NCBI GenBank assembly: GCA_949358305.1
Contig: OX442314.1
Location: 47,996,581-48,060,580, forward strand
DNA length: 64,000 nt
Reading direction: 5' to 3'
Source: Strigamia acuminata
Lineage: Eukaryota > Arthropoda > Chilopoda > Geophilomorpha > Linotaeniidae
Shown one piece after another: positions 43,311 through 55,710 of the stretch. The position numbers were made by a program, and so were the translations under genes. The first letter of the stretch is position 1. Each line of letters opens with the position of its first letter. The notes beneath the pieces were generated by a model. That model did not search any database. It was not told the origin of the DNA and saw nothing but the letters and a program-made list of their open reading frames with translations.

Positions 43311-44507
43311 AGGACCCTAAGGGGGCCTTTTACCCTCCTTAGGGAGCCTTTTGTTACCCTAAGGGGGGCTTTTTGCCCCCCCAATAGGGCCTAAAAGGAG
43401 GTACTATAGGATGTATATAAAGAGGGTGGGTCTATTTGATCTTTAATTTTTTTTTACATTTTTTGTAAAAAAATTAATTCTCAAAAAAATTATTGTCATT
43501 TGCATTCACATTTTTATTAAATGTGAGTAGTTTAGTTGGGTATTTGAAGAGTTGTTGGATTCAATTGCTAGCTTAAATATTCATTAAAGTGTCTGTTTTT
43601 TCTCAAACCCAAGCAGAGAAATTAATTTCTCAATTTTTATTTTATTACATCCAAACAAGATTTTATTTCACTGCTAAGAATTTGAGAAAAAAAAGATGCT
43701 ACAAAAAAATAAAGTAATAAGGAAATTGCTAAATTATTAATTCAATTGTATTATAAATAAGCAATTTTTTTTGTATCTCATCTTCAAATCACCCATAACA
43801 AAAACAAATGTTTTTAAATAATTATAAAACCAATTTATTTGTTTTCTTTCCTTATGACAATTGACAATTCAATTGACAAGCAACGTTTTGTTTAACAATT
43901 CCATATAGCATGACACTGACAAGTAACGGCTCGTTTACCAGTTCCATATAGTTAATCACTCAGCACTTTCTTCCTTGAAATTATTAGTATGTTGAACTTT
44001 CAATTTGTCATTTCATTTCATTTCATTATATTGCTTTACTTCCCGTATCCTGTAAACACATAATGACTAGCTGTGTTTATATTTGCTCTTAACGAATGAA
44101 TGACGAGTAGTAACTATATATACCTGTACAGCCAACGTTTTGAGCTCATAATATAATCAGAAGAAGTCGTCTATAGTCACAACATACATATACAACACTG
44201 AGGTAAATTATTTTTTTTTTATCAAAAACACTAGCACATTAAAACGCTAGTGGTTTGGGTTGTTTTTTTCGATCGAACATTCTTTGATTGATTTACGGTC
44301 ACATTAACAGCGCTATGTTTTGTTTGAGTTAATTTATCTTTTTTTTTAATCATGACAAGACAGGTTAATACTAGACGTGATTACTTTACTTCCTAATTGC
44401 TAAGTTTGTGTTGTTGTTTGAACATGTTCTCATTTCATAATAAGTTAATAATCAGATTATTTTTAGTAGCGAGATCACACTCTCCAGGGTGTACCAGCCT
44501 ATTACTA

Positions 44508-44816
44508 CGTTTACATGCACCGAATTATTCCAGTGGTGGATAATTCGACTGTATAATTTGAGTGGTGAATAATTCGAGTTGTGTTTACATGCCAAAAATA
44601 ATCCGTGATTACTTTCGGATTTTGACCAATGGGGAAGTGCCGGGCGGATCGCGCATGCGCAATAAAAATAATCCGAGTGAACTCGAATTAAACAACCCTC
44701 TGCAAGGGATTATTCACCCCTCGAATAATCCTCGAATAATCCGGTTGACCCCGTTTACATGCCAGTTGTGCACATGGAATATTTCGACTCACTCGAAATA
44801 TTCCATGCATGTAAAC
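44508..44816. mobile_element. MITE with GTTTACATGC termini
   Basis: Starts CGTTTACATGCACCGAATTA and ends GCATGTAAAC. GTTTACATGC recurs internally at about 44584 and 44754. The right part holds a perfect hairpin, arms 44773-44787 and 44793-44807. No coding capacity. About 310 bp. Confidence 0.6.
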
Positions 44817-45296
44817 ATGGTATATGAGGCGAAGGGTAGCACCTGTCTTCCCGCCTCGAGACCACACCAACCCAGGGTCATGCCAGCCTTTCTGTGTGAC
44901 ACGATCTCACATTACATGCAGCAGCCAACCAGCTACCCGGCTTGATTAATTGTCTTCCTTGTGTATAATATTTTTTTTATAAATTTTTTCCTGTAGATTT
45001 CTTAATTGTATATCGTTTACAGTGATTTTTATTTCTTTTTGAATACTTTTTCAAATCTAATTATTTCGTATATCCAAATGCCTCTTTCCAAATGCCTCTT
45101 TCCAAATATAACAAACACTTTAATCAACACTTTCGATCAAAAATATGGCTTTACAAATTGTAAATGTTCCAAACGTTAATGTGAAAATGTGAGCTTTTAA
45201 ATCAAATCAAATAAATCAAATCAAACAAATCAAATCAAATAACATTTTTTTCAAAGTCATGTAATTAATTAAATATTTACAAAAATTCTTTCTACT

Positions 45297-46084
45297 GGGT
45301 GGCCCACATAGAAGCGGCCCAACAATCCGAGGAGGGTTCCCAGGGTGTCTCCAAAAAATGTATGTTTAGTTCAATTAAACATTTATTGATCATTAGTTGT
45401 GTTTAGTTTCGTTTAATTAACGTTTCTAGTGCAGTTTTTCTTCCGCTCTTTCATTTGGTGTTTAGTTTTTGACAATCCGAATCTGCATTCTAAAGATAAT
45501 TGCGATTTTAATCAATTTTTTTCCCAGTTTGCCCGGTTTGATCGCACTAGTCATTCATGAATTTCAGATTGTGGTACCTTTTGAATTTTTTTCAGCGAGA
45601 TTTTGCAAGACTTTGTGCAAATTTGCTAGTGTTTTAGACATTTTCCTAGATTTTGTACAATTTGGCTAGATTTTGTACAATTTTGATAGGTTTGTGTGAT
45701 TTTGTGTGATTTTGTACAATTTTGTTATATTTTGAGAGAGTTTATCTAAAGTATGGTGGTGTGGTACGAGATGCAGTACTTTTTGAAAGCACTGTGTATC
45801 AGAACCAGTACCGCTGAAGAAATTACCTAAATCTGAAATTCGGGTATGACTAGTCCAATCACATTTAGTAAATTGAGACAAGAATTGATTTAAAACCCAA
45901 ATATCTCGAGAATGATCGGATCGTCAAAAACTAAACACCAAATGAAAGAGCGGAAAAAACTGCACCAGAAATGTTAATGAAACAACACTTCCCGCCACTA
46001 ATGATTAATATATATTTAATTTAAGCATACATACATTTGGGGCGACACCCATGCATTGTCGGGCCGCTTTTATGTGGGCCACCC
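45297..46084. mobile_element. Foldback element with about 300-bp inverted arms
   Basis: Starts GGGTGGCCCACATAGAAGCG and ends with its complement CGCTTTTATGTGGGCCACCC. Inverted homology continues inward through TTTCATTTGGTGTTTAGTTTTTGAC to about 45600 and 45780. The centre contains TTTTGTACAATTT-type tandem repeats. No transposase. Flanks TCTACT and GATACT share TACT, a possible 4-bp target duplication. Confidence 0.75.
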
Positions 46085-47560
46085 GATACTAACAGTGTGT
46101 CATCCCCAATTATCCTTATCTTTCAACAATAAGTGATTCATATTCTAATTAGTTTACAGTTTTCAAAGATCTTATAAGCTTTTTATGGTCAATTTAAAGA
46201 AAATTTTCTCATTTATTCAATTTCAACCTATATTTCTCCAAAATTCTACTTTTTAGTTTTAAATTTTAATATCAAATCTATCAAATTTCTTACTTTAAAT
46301 TCAATTTTTTTTTCCAATTTTAATCCAAATTTTTTCAATTTTTCTATTTTAGTTTAGACTTTCAACTTTTAAGCCTAATTCTTACAATATTGGGATTTTA
46401 ACTCAAATTTTAAAGCTAATATCGGGAAAAAGCACATCTCCACCACTTTGTTAACGTAATTTGATTTTTTTAAGTATTTAAACAACGTAAGATTTATGTT
46501 TGTTAGGATTTTAGGAATGGCTCTTTAGTTTGTTAAATTCCTATTATCTTTATTTAACGAGACGGATATTTCTATCCAGAATTGTCTGAAATAATTCAAT
46601 TACAAAGTTTTAACAAATTCAAAGTCAGACTGTTATCACAGTCTGCAATTATTAAATTCAAGCTTAATTCAGTTGTAATTACATGAGTTTGATTTATCAA
46701 ATGAATTTACACTTACACAATAAATTAAACAATCAATTAATCTTATATTACCAAAGTAAAATTCAATGTTAGTTAAGGAGAGCAAGGGCCATGCCTTAAA
46801 TAGGCCGAATCCAAGCTCTCTTAGTACTCGTAAGGTTTCAAGTTGATCCTTTAAGTTTGAGATCCCAGAGAGAACTGATTTGAGTTGGTGCTTTCACCTT
46901 CTGTTCCCCCTATTTGGTGAGTTAACTGATCTGATGACATCATCAGATCAGTTAACTGCAAAGTTATTGTTAAAACTTACACATTTGAAATTTACAAACT
47001 GTAAAATTGTTTGTGTTTATTGTAAATTATCTTTTTAATTTTGTAAAGTAATTGATTGAAAAGCCAAAAACCAAAAATTAAAATGTACATTAACTTTTCA
47101 GCAATTAAAAGATATTTAAAGCCATTTTTTTTTCCAGTGTAAAAAGTAAATTTATTTTCTGATTTTAAAAAAGAGATCCGTTTTATAAATTCATACGGTT
47201 TTAGTATGAGTTTTTACCGACTCGAGAGCGCTCAAACTTTTTTAACTTTTTTAACACGAAGTTTTGAGTGTAAACATCAATAATTCGATACAGTCACTGT
47301 GAATCGTCAGGGACACGGGCAGATTTCCTGCTCAACTTCGACGGGAATAGTGAACCACATATGCCGTGTGTGATGGCCTGTTCTCGGCGTCGGTGCACTT
47401 TGTTTCTGCGCACTTGGCGAAATGTTTTAACGCGCCAAGTTCGCGAAAACAAGTGCGCCGACGCCGAAGACTACGGTGGCCTGGTAAGGCTAAATAAATA
47501 AAAAAAAATTGAAAATTTTGAAAAGCCGTGGCCCCATTTGACAGATTTTGACACCAGATG
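46085..47560. other. No gene recognised; one strong hairpin
   Basis: AT-rich spacer. The notable item is a perfect hairpin with 18-bp arms (46920-46937 and 46940-46957) and a 2-base loop. A GC-rich patch with inverted GCGCCAAG motifs lies at 47395-47480. Confidence 0.5.
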
Positions 47561-47583
47561 GGGGAGGGGAGTGTTAATAATAT

Positions 47584-48170
47584 CTAGGACGATCAGTAGT
47601 TGATTGTCCTAGGTAATATCTTCTGTTCAACACGTGCTGTTTGTTATTTCGTTGTCTTTGTAATGGATTGGAAAAGTTATGACTTAGAGAAAAACTGTCT
47701 GTACTATCTGGTTAGGGGTGGTTACTAGAATGCAAAAGTTTCAGCCACAGTCTGTGAAGGTGTGTGTGAGATATTTTCGTTTTGTATTGTACCTGTTGTC
47801 TTGCCTTGCAAGTGTATGGTGCATAAACAATCCTGTTTTTATTCAACCAACGAATTGTGTTTGGGCGCCGTTTTTAAATACAATTTTATCATACGCGTTG
47901 AACCGAAGATATTACTACACCCAGGAGGGCTCTCCAAAATTTTTCAATTTCTTGAAAAAAATCTACATGACACAGGAGGGCCATCGGACTACCGGTAGGA
48001 TGACCAAATTCACTTAAATTTTTAAAAATGAAAAAATTTAGAATTTTTTTTGAAAAGCCGTTGCTCTGGAGGGCCATCGACCCAGAAGGGCTATCCAAAA
48101 ATTTTCAATTTCTCGAACAAAATCCACGTGTCCAGGAAGGCCATTGGGTCAGGAGAGCCAAATTCACATT
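47584..48170. repeat. Hairpin and diverged ~157-bp tandem duplication
   Basis: Hairpin arms 47584-47595 and 47601-47612 (CTAGGACGATCA, one mismatch). Then two related units (about 47923-48018 and 48080-48170) sharing GGGCTCTCCAAAATTTTTCA / GGGCTATCCAAAAATTTTCA and GACCAAATTCAC / GAGCCAAATTCAC. Confidence 0.6.
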
Positions 48171-48387
48171 AAATGTGACCTCTCAATTTTGCGACGGGAT
48201 GGAGATCGCTATTGAGTGCTTATTAATGAATTATTAAAAACAAAATTTTGCGGTGGACGCGGTAGAAGCGTTATTTAGGGTAACTTACAATTGTATTTCG
48301 AAGCGCGCAAAATCGGGTCGCGTTCGCGGAAAATTGAGAAGCGCGGCATATGTGCACCCTCATAAATATGAATATGTTTTCAGTCTA

Positions 48388-49566
48388 ATGGCTTCAATGA
48401 GGGATCGATTTAACCATCGACAAGTAACTTGGACTGACCCCCGTATGCCCCGCTTGTTGTCTGTGGAAGGGGCCGATAGTGAGAGACGTCGCCCGCTGAC
48501 CATGTCGGGTAGAGTATCCATTCTTCGAACGCCCGCTAGATGCCGAGGTGCTCTTCGCTACACCACTCCCTCCTTCGCCGAACAAGGAGATGCGACCCAC
48601 GAGTCCTCAATGATTTCAGTGATACATCAGTTGCCCGTGTGGAGATACGACCAACCTAATACGTTCCAAACATGGATGGAACGTGCTCGCTGTGCCGTGC
48701 GCCCCCTCTGCATGTTCCTACATGACATCAGTCTCAAAATTTTGCATGCTGTAAACACATACGAAGATATTTTCGAGTATGTCACAGTCATTTTGGATGC
48801 CCAACAGGCTGTTCTTGAGTTTGAGAGATTACATCCTTTCTTTCACTTGCGCTGTGATGTGTGGGACGAAGCAGTGACACGTCTCCAGCGCGCTCACTTG
48901 CCATTGACCACATTATGGAGTGATTTGGTGATTGGTGGTTATGCCAAAGAACCACATCATTACCTGGGCTCGTATAACGCATACGAGCAGATGCGTGGCA
49001 GACCAATTTTTTCTGGATTAGATGTACAGCCACCCCAAGGACTAAGGGAGAAAGATTTTGACAAAGGGCCGCAGGCTTTACTGCCAGGCGATGCGATTCG
49101 ACCTACCATCTTGGAGACCATCCGCCTCCAAGCCGAAACTGCCGTCACCGACGGAAACCAACGAGGAGCCGTGGGAGGAATCCCGAGTTCGGATTTAACT
49201 CCCACATCGCCTTCACCACTGTCCTTACCCGTGATCTCGCTTTCATCACCGTCCTTATCGGCGACTTCACCTTTATCACCGTCCTTACCGGCGGCCCCAC
49301 CTTCATCACCGTCCTTACCGGCGGCCCCGTCCAGGGACGAAGACATTGTTTACCTCAATGAACCCTGGCGAAATCGAGCCCGCCCCAACGCGCAAGAAGT
49401 CTTGCTTCATAGTCCGGAGCGAAAAAGCCTTTTTGATGAGCCCTTTTTCAAAAAGGGCTCATCATTTCTTTTAAAAAACCGCGCTCGTCCTGAGCAAAGG
49501 CGATTGCAAGTACCTTCTGAAAAAGAAAATTTTTTTGTTTGTGTTTTTATGTTGGTTGTAAAGTAA
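48388..49566 (+). CDS. 392-residue protein, unrecognised
   Basis: Longest intact ORF in the window and GC-richer than its surroundings. The frame is open from 48239 without ATG; the first in-frame ATG is 48388, five bases after a TTTTCAG acceptor, so an upstream exon is possible. Residues 1-230 look globular and Arg/Trp/His-rich (WTDPRMPRLLS, VWRYDQPNTFQTWMERARC, FEYVTVILDAQQAVLEFERL). Residues about 265-315 are a Ser/Pro-rich repeat (PLSPSLPAAPPSSPSLPAAP) built of a 30-bp unit. The C-terminus is basic with two NRARP motifs and ends in a hydrophobic FFVCVFMLVVK. A perfect 29-bp hairpin (49435-49463) lies in the coding sequence. Function unknown. Confidence 0.6.
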   Translation: MASMRDRFNHRQVTWTDPRMPRLLSVEGADSERRRPLTMSGRVSILRTPARCRGALRYTTPSFAEQGDATHESSMISVIHQLPVWRYDQPNTFQTWMERARCAVRPLCMFLHDISLKILHAVNTYEDIFEYVTVILDAQQAVLEFERLHPFFHLRCDVWDEAVTRLQRAHLPLTTLWSDLVIGGYAKEPHHYLGSYNAYEQMRGRPIFSGLDVQPPQGLREKDFDKGPQALLPGDAIRPTILETIRLQAETAVTDGNQRGAVGGIPSSDLTPTSPSPLSLPVISLSSPSLSATSPLSPSLPAAPPSSPSLPAAPSRDEDIVYLNEPWRNRARPNAQEVLLHSPERKSLFDEPFFKKGSSFLLKNRARPEQRRLQVPSEKENFFVCVFMLVVK

Positions 49567-49881
49567 ATATACAACAATCTGTATCGTCTGTGAACAGCTT
49601 TCTTCCTAGAAACACTTCAATTACCGTAACCGTGTATTCACACACCATTTTCTCGACACCATCTTGACGAACAATTCTCTTTCACAACAACGGATAAGGA
49701 TCTCTACAATGTGTTATTTTTTCAATTCAAACTGTGTAACCCGGAGTAAGTTAATTTGTAAAAAAATTTGCAATAAGAATTATATTTTCTGTTATTCATC
49801 ATTACAATAAGTTTAATATTTTTTCCTGTTAGGCTTAGAACTTGTACATTGCTATTATATTTCGTTAATATATATATATTA

Positions 49882-50128
49882 TAAACTACTTGAATACGAA
49901 TAAACTACTTGAATACGAATAAACTACTTGAATACGAATAAACTACTTGAATACGAATAAACTACTTGAATACGAATAAACTACTTGAATACGAATAAAC
50001 TACTTGAATACGAATAAACTACTTGAATACGAATAAACTACTTGAATACGAATAAACTACTTGAATACGAATAAACTACTTGAATACGAATAAACTACTT
50101 GAATACGAATAAACTACTTGAATACGGA
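49882..50128 (+). repeat. 19-bp minisatellite, 13 units
   Basis: Unit TAAACTACTTGAATACGAA, essentially identical in the first 12 units; the last ends CGGA. One further unit sits at 50313-50331, after a roughly 100-bp block that is itself repeated (50125-50222 and 50330-50395, both with CCTTTTGCCTGTGGAACAGA). Confidence 0.95.
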
Positions 50129-50695
50129 AATATCACACCCTCAGTGAGAAATATCACACTCTCGACGCATTTCCACTCCTTTTGCCTGTGGAACAGACAT
50201 TGACTTTGACAATGAGCGGTATATACATATATATATATAATATATATATATGTATATATATATTCTTTTGGGCGAAATATTTGTTGTAATTCTAACATTT
50301 TAACTTGATAATTCGAATAAACTACTTGAATACGGAAATATCACACTCCTTTTGCCTGTGGAACAGACATTGATTTTGACAATGAGCAGTATACAGCTCA
50401 TCTGAGACTTACGTGTGTATATTGTTCAACTCATTTATTGGGATTGTCAGTGTTCAGTTGATCTTTAACCATTTTAATTATTTTAAGGGTTTAAATTTTT
50501 TACAAAAAAAAACTTTTTTCTTTTTTTAATAAAGACATTTCTATTTAAAAATTTAAATTTTGAGTGCAATAAACGAACATAGATATTTCCATTTCCATTT
50601 AACAATACATAATAATATTTTTTTACAATTATTACTAAAAAAATTTCATGCCCTACCCCTTTAATTTTTTAAATTTAAGTTAATTAAATTTTACC

Positions 50696-52217
50696 ATGTC
50701 TATGATTTTTCCTGTAACCAACTACCCTCCCAGGGAGAAACAAAACTCGAAACTTGAAATGATAAGCGCACATCCTCCAACTCAAAAAAATGTGAAAATA
50801 ATGTCATTCAAACTAACAGAAAACAGAATCGATGGAATTGGCTGTTACTAACAAACACACTGAAAAGACAAATAGAATTTTAAGTGAACCAGAAAATCCT
50901 GATCTGGAAATTGATAAGAGTTGCAGCTTCATCAAAGAAGGAAACAATACGTGCATTGTTAAGCATGAAGCAATACGTTAAAAAGAAGCGTAGAAGCGTA
51001 GAAGGGAGATAGCAGAGGAGGCAAGAAAAACAATGGTTACAAACAAGGCAGTCTTTGACAGGAAACGAAAACAAAAACAGAAGGAGGAAGAAATACCGGC
51101 AGTCAAAATCAACTGTGATATCCCACCTAGTTGCTGTAACACACAGATGGGCACCCAAATAGATACACAACTTGTTAAAGAAGTAATGATGTAGGTATTT
51201 AACATTTAACAACGAACGAAATCCATTCCTAAAAAATATTTTTTTTTATTTTCAGGGAGATGAAGAACCTGTCGGGAGCCCAACTCCAGGTTTTGATCAA
51301 ACGTAACCAGAGTTATTTGCAGGATATTACCAAGGGAGGGGTGAGTTTACATTTCTATTTATTTTTATTACATTTTATTGCGTTTTTATTAAACTAATGT
51401 AAAGGAATTATACTTTTTGTACACAATTTTCCTTATTTTTTTACATTTACACTAAATTTCTGAATCCACCTGTAAGCGTTGCTGCATGTAATAGCGCATG
51501 AAATTGCACAAAATTACATGTTGCATCAGTCAACGCGCATTGGTGATGCAAAATAGTTCACATGCATCACATATAACGAAGCAGCTTTGGCGTGCTAACG
51601 CCTGCATGTGAACTAGGCTTTAGTACTCGCTCAATTTGCATTAGTGTTCTATTTATTTGTACACTATTCTTCATTTTACAATTTTTTTCATTATTTGTAC
51701 ACTATTCCCTTGTTTCTCTTATTTATACACTAAAAAAACTAAATTTTACACGACCCGCTTTGTTTCTTCTTAACCTAGCCTAACCTAAACCAGTCCTTGG
51801 TGTATATGATTTTTTTAGTGTAGAAATAAGGAAAAATAATGTTGAACTAGTCTTAAGGACATTTTTTTAACAAAAATTTCAGCGGGGTTGTAATCGACAT
51901 CGAGATTACTGCAACGGTAATGCAAGCACAAGAAAAAACATGATAATGCACGATGTGTCTATTGAGATGTTCACCGACAATCAAGCCACTTTCGTAATGA
52001 TCGAATTAGTGTCGATGTTTAGTCAGCTCTGGCGTACGGTAATTTAATATATAATTTATCATGTGCAGAAATTGTCATTCTTGTTTTATTTTAGAAACGT
52101 AATTATGTTCTTGATGTAATACTACCAGAGGCGTTAATAAAAATTCTAATGGACCATAAAGGTTTAAGTTACTGTGCAGCGGAAGAAATAACGTTTCAAG
52201 GAAGATTCCTACATTAG
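50696..52217 (+). CDS. Four-exon gene, 173 residues from ATG 51033
   Basis: Exons (first part) to 51190, 51256-51340, 51883-52038 and 52095-52217 all have GT..AG borders and join in phase to TAG at 52215. Starting at 51033 the product is 173 residues: MVTNKAVFDRKRKQKQKEEE, then LVKEVMMEMKNLSGAQLQVL, a middle exon with NRHRDYCNGNASTRKN and DNQATFVMIELVSMF, and a last exon YVLDVILPEALIKILMDHKG ending FQGRFLH. Upstream, ATGs at 50696 and 50832 open frames (SMIFPVTNYPPREKQ; MELAVTNKHTEK) that are broken by a frameshift and two stops at 50979-50999, the latter beside a duplicated 9-mer AAGCGTAGA. The gene may be intact from 51033 or 5'-damaged. The basic N-terminus suggests a nuclear protein; no family recognised. 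Confidence 0.6.
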
Positions 52218-52965
52218 GAATCATCTTCATGGGTAAGAAGGTTTTTAGCAGTTACAGTAGGAATTCCTCCTAATTTATGAGATAAATTTCATCTTTAACA
52301 AAATTTGTAAATTTAATTTACAATACATTTAATCAAATTAAATTAAATTTTTCTTGCAGTGACTATTCCTTGCCGTCCACCTCCTGTTTCTGGCCATCAT
52401 CCCTTGATAATATTTTAATTGTTTTTGAGTAATAACGTGGTCATTCTGCATTTTAACGTCATGTCGGTGTTAGTGAAGACGAATTTGTTTTTAAATTTGT
52501 GCCCAACATGATTAAAAAAACATATTAGATGTCCAAGATGATGTAAAAATTTAGCCTAAATTTTATAAATATTTGCAAAAAAATGTAGTATTCTTCAGAT
52601 TATCAATAAAACTTAAATTTCAGGCCCTAATTTTAACATACTTATTCATCTAGGCTTTAATAAAATTGCTTTTTCACCAGCCATGTTTTGCTCTATACCG
52701 GCTATAGACTTCGACTTTTTGAGCGAGATTTAAAAAACATGATAAACACATGCCCAATGGCAAGCAAGGCTATGGAGAATGCGCTTTATTGATTTCTAAA
52801 ATAAATTCGATTTATTTTAATATTTTACAATTATGTTTATAGAAAAACATTTCACAAAATGAAAATGTTGTAGAAATAAATTTACCTTTCAGATAAAAAG
52901 CCAGTGTAGGCCAGATTGTTTACAGATACTTCGTACATCGTACCTCATCTAAACATCCTTCTTTC

Positions 52966-53588
52966 TCAAGTAAAAACTGAAAAAAAATAAACCAAATTCA
53001 GATAACGCAATCCAAGTTTTAAACACAACCCACTATTTATATTATCTTCATCTGCTAGTGCAAGAAATTTACTTCTGACATTATCCAAAATTGGATTTCC
53101 TATATTCGAATGATAATTTAGCACCTCTGCAGCCATTTTTGCCGATTTTGTAAACGCAGTATTTGTCACAGCTAATTTTGCAAAAGTGGTATTGTCAACT
53201 AAAACTGATCTAATATCAGCTAGCTGCCGGCGTGGAGATGTCAGGGCTAGAGATGTCATCGTATCAGCAAACAGATGCCATAGGTAATCAAATAACATTT
53301 CAAAAAAATAATTGTTCAATCTATAGATTTATCAAATAGCTACAAAATTTAGTTTCAATTACCTAAAATTGCATTTCTGAGAAATTTGTGTCTGATATAA
53401 CAACCAGTCTCTAATATATTACTGTAGTGTGGAGGATAAGTTATTGCTAGAATGAGAAAGAATTTATCTCGAAACACGTAGCAAATTTCATTTTCAAAAT
53501 TACTCAATCTCATTAATTGTTCATCAGGTATACATTTCTCTGGATTGATTAAAGCGTCCTTTATCACATTCGTGTTTGTCGCGCCAGG
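52966..53588 (-). pseudogene. Minus-strand two-exon gene remnant
   Basis: First exon 53588-53363 (after TATTCAG, before GTAATT on the minus strand) encodes IKDALINPEKCIPDEQLMRL, FENEICYVFRDKFFLILAIT and ETGCYIRHKFLRNAIL. The second block, 53320-52966, encodes LWHLFADTMTSLALTSPRRQ, LADIRSVLVDNTTFAKLAVT and NIGNPILDNVRSKFLALADE. The obvious splice sites do not join the two in phase, so an indel or a missed exon is likely. Helical, no recognised family. Confidence 0.4.
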
Positions 53589-53781
53589 CTGAATACCAAG
53601 TCTTAACTACGAAACGGAATAAATGTAACAACATGATTGTAGAAAAAACAGAAACTTGAACATTTGTAAAATTAAGTAAGAATTGCAAACAAATCCAAAA
53701 CTCATTAAACAAATCAAAACTTAAACAGGAAAAACAGATCTACATAACTTAGAATTAAAAACAACCGCCTTAACAAATCGG

Positions 53782-53840
53782 CCAATCACGAAGCTTGAAT
53801 TGTTTAATATAAAAGCGACCTTCATTAGACATCTTTAGAT
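53782..53840 (+). promoter_or_regulatory. CCAAT and TATA core promoter
   Basis: CCAAT at 53782-53786, TATAAAAG at 53808-53815, expected start near 53838. Following sequence (53840-54420) has no convincing ORF, so the target may be a leader exon. Located 190 bp beyond the start of the minus-strand remnant, in the opposite direction. Confidence 0.4.
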
Positions 53841-54472
53841 TGCTGACTCATTCCGCAAACTTAACGATTTTTCAAAACAAGCGATCTGAATATCCTGAGA
53901 ACAACAAGAACTCAAATATTACACAAGAGAAAGCGTAATTAATTAAATTAAGATTGACTCTAATCCATACGTGAGATATAGCATTCGATTCACCATCTCC
54001 AGACAAATCATTTTACCAGCAAAGTACACGCAAACAACATACGTCATCCATCCAACCATCTTCCCTGCAACAAAAATGCAATCTTCCAAAACCGGCTATG
54101 ATAGAAACAGGTGAAGTCAATGACCTACTTCCTTTTACAACTCTTTTATTCAGACAGTAAAATAATTTAATACACTTCCCATCAACAAATGGCCTTGCTT
54201 CGGGCCATTTCCTCCTTCCCCTCTCTAAATTCCTCCTTGAGAATGAAATCAAGAATTGCATATGAAATGCGTATTCACATAAACCTAACCTAACCTAAAC
54301 ACCCCCATTCTCCTGCCCTCGAACCACTTCCTCATTTTGCCCTTTTATGATTCTTGAGCAGAAATCATGGATTGCCCATTTATCGCGTGATCCTGCTGAG
54401 CACTTCTTACAACAACAAATTACTACCAATATCTTAGATATAAAGTATTGTATTCCTTATACGTGTATAATA

Positions 54473-54610
54473 ATGGGAGATAATAATGACGAAACACATT
54501 GGTCTTCTGATACACAAGAAGATGAAACGGGTGAATTAAAGAAGCAGCAAAAGCGTTCCCCGACCCCTAGTTCTCACAGACCAAACAAAAAAACCAAAGC
54601 TGCAGATTGA
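54473..54610 (+). CDS. 45-residue acidic/basic ORF (Dup-II right)
   Basis: Same ORF as 23781-23918. Here the frame also extends upstream to an ATG at 54347 in sequence outside the duplication. Confidence 0.35.
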   Translation: MGDNNDETHWSSDTQEDETGELKKQQKRSPTPSSHRPNKKTKAAD

Positions 54611-55171
54611 TTTTAAAAGTAGCTATAAAATTTTAAGCCTATGTGCCTATTGCCCATGTGGTCCAACTAGGTTTCAGGGGGTAGTTGGCAACTACCCCCT
54701 GAAACACACAGCAGAATACACTACAGGTTACCATACAGATACAGGATATCATATGGGTATACACTACAGGATACCATATAGGCACAGGATATAACATAAG
54801 TGCATGATATAACATAGGTGCATGATATACCATATGAATATACACTATAGGATACTATTTAAGCACATACTATAGGATGTACCATGATGTTTTGTTCCAA
54901 AATATTACAATACACCCCATAGGTTATTACTATAAGAATACCCTGTAATATTTTTTCATATGGGAGGGATATGAAATCAGTCTTTTACCACACTGAAATT
55001 TAGGAAGGAGATCGACATAAAATCACCTTTTTGACGAAGATGGCTTATGTGAGCTGGGATGCTGCCAGATGCCAATAGGGTTGTGTACGTTGCCATTAAA
55101 ATTTAAAGAGGTGATGGACTAACTCTGTCGGGGTATTGGGAATACGGCGCCTTATTTGGACGATACCGGAT

Positions 55172-55679
55172 GTAGACCCTAGGGATCGTGGGCTGCCATC
55201 AGAAGTTCATTCGGGATTATGCTACCAAGTCGAAAATTTTACAGCTAGTGACAACCAATTCGCCCAGTTTTGTTTGGGCGCCGAAAAATGATGGAATGGA
55301 CGACCAATTGAAGCAAGAGTTGTTGACCAGTAAATAGTTGGGCCACTTTAAGCAATTGTGCCTGTGGACACGAGTCGTCAAGGGTTGGGGGCGTCACTTT
55401 AATAGGTGCAGCGGAAAGGACGCACTCTCGAGGGCGGTGGAGGGCGGTACAGTGGACAAGATAACAATGTGGGCGGCAATTCTAATCAAAAACGCCAGGT
55501 CGGGTCAGCAACAAGAACGGGTATAAGTTGCACATCGTGTGGTTATCCCACGAGAGATGGTAAAGGAGTTGATGGACAGGGCGCAAACAAACTAACAATT
55601 CCACCGTGTTGAAAACGGCCGAGCATATTGTGAAGCAACATTGGTGGCCTGGGTTCACCGAGGACAAGAATTACAGATA
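55172..55679 (+). mobile_element. Ty3/mdg4-like pol remnant (Dup-II right)
   Basis: Same remnant as 24480-24987, with one or two substitutions. Confidence 0.6.
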
Positions 55680-55710
55680 GAGGGAGAAATCAGTAAACAA
55701 CGTCACTAAT

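Noticed and set aside
44100-44210. LTR-like promoter (ACTATATATACC) with downstream donor
   Set aside because: No second LTR, primer-binding site or pol fragment nearby; too weak to list.
49882-50128. CRISPR-like array
   Set aside because: Units are contiguous with no spacers, in a eukaryotic context: a minisatellite.
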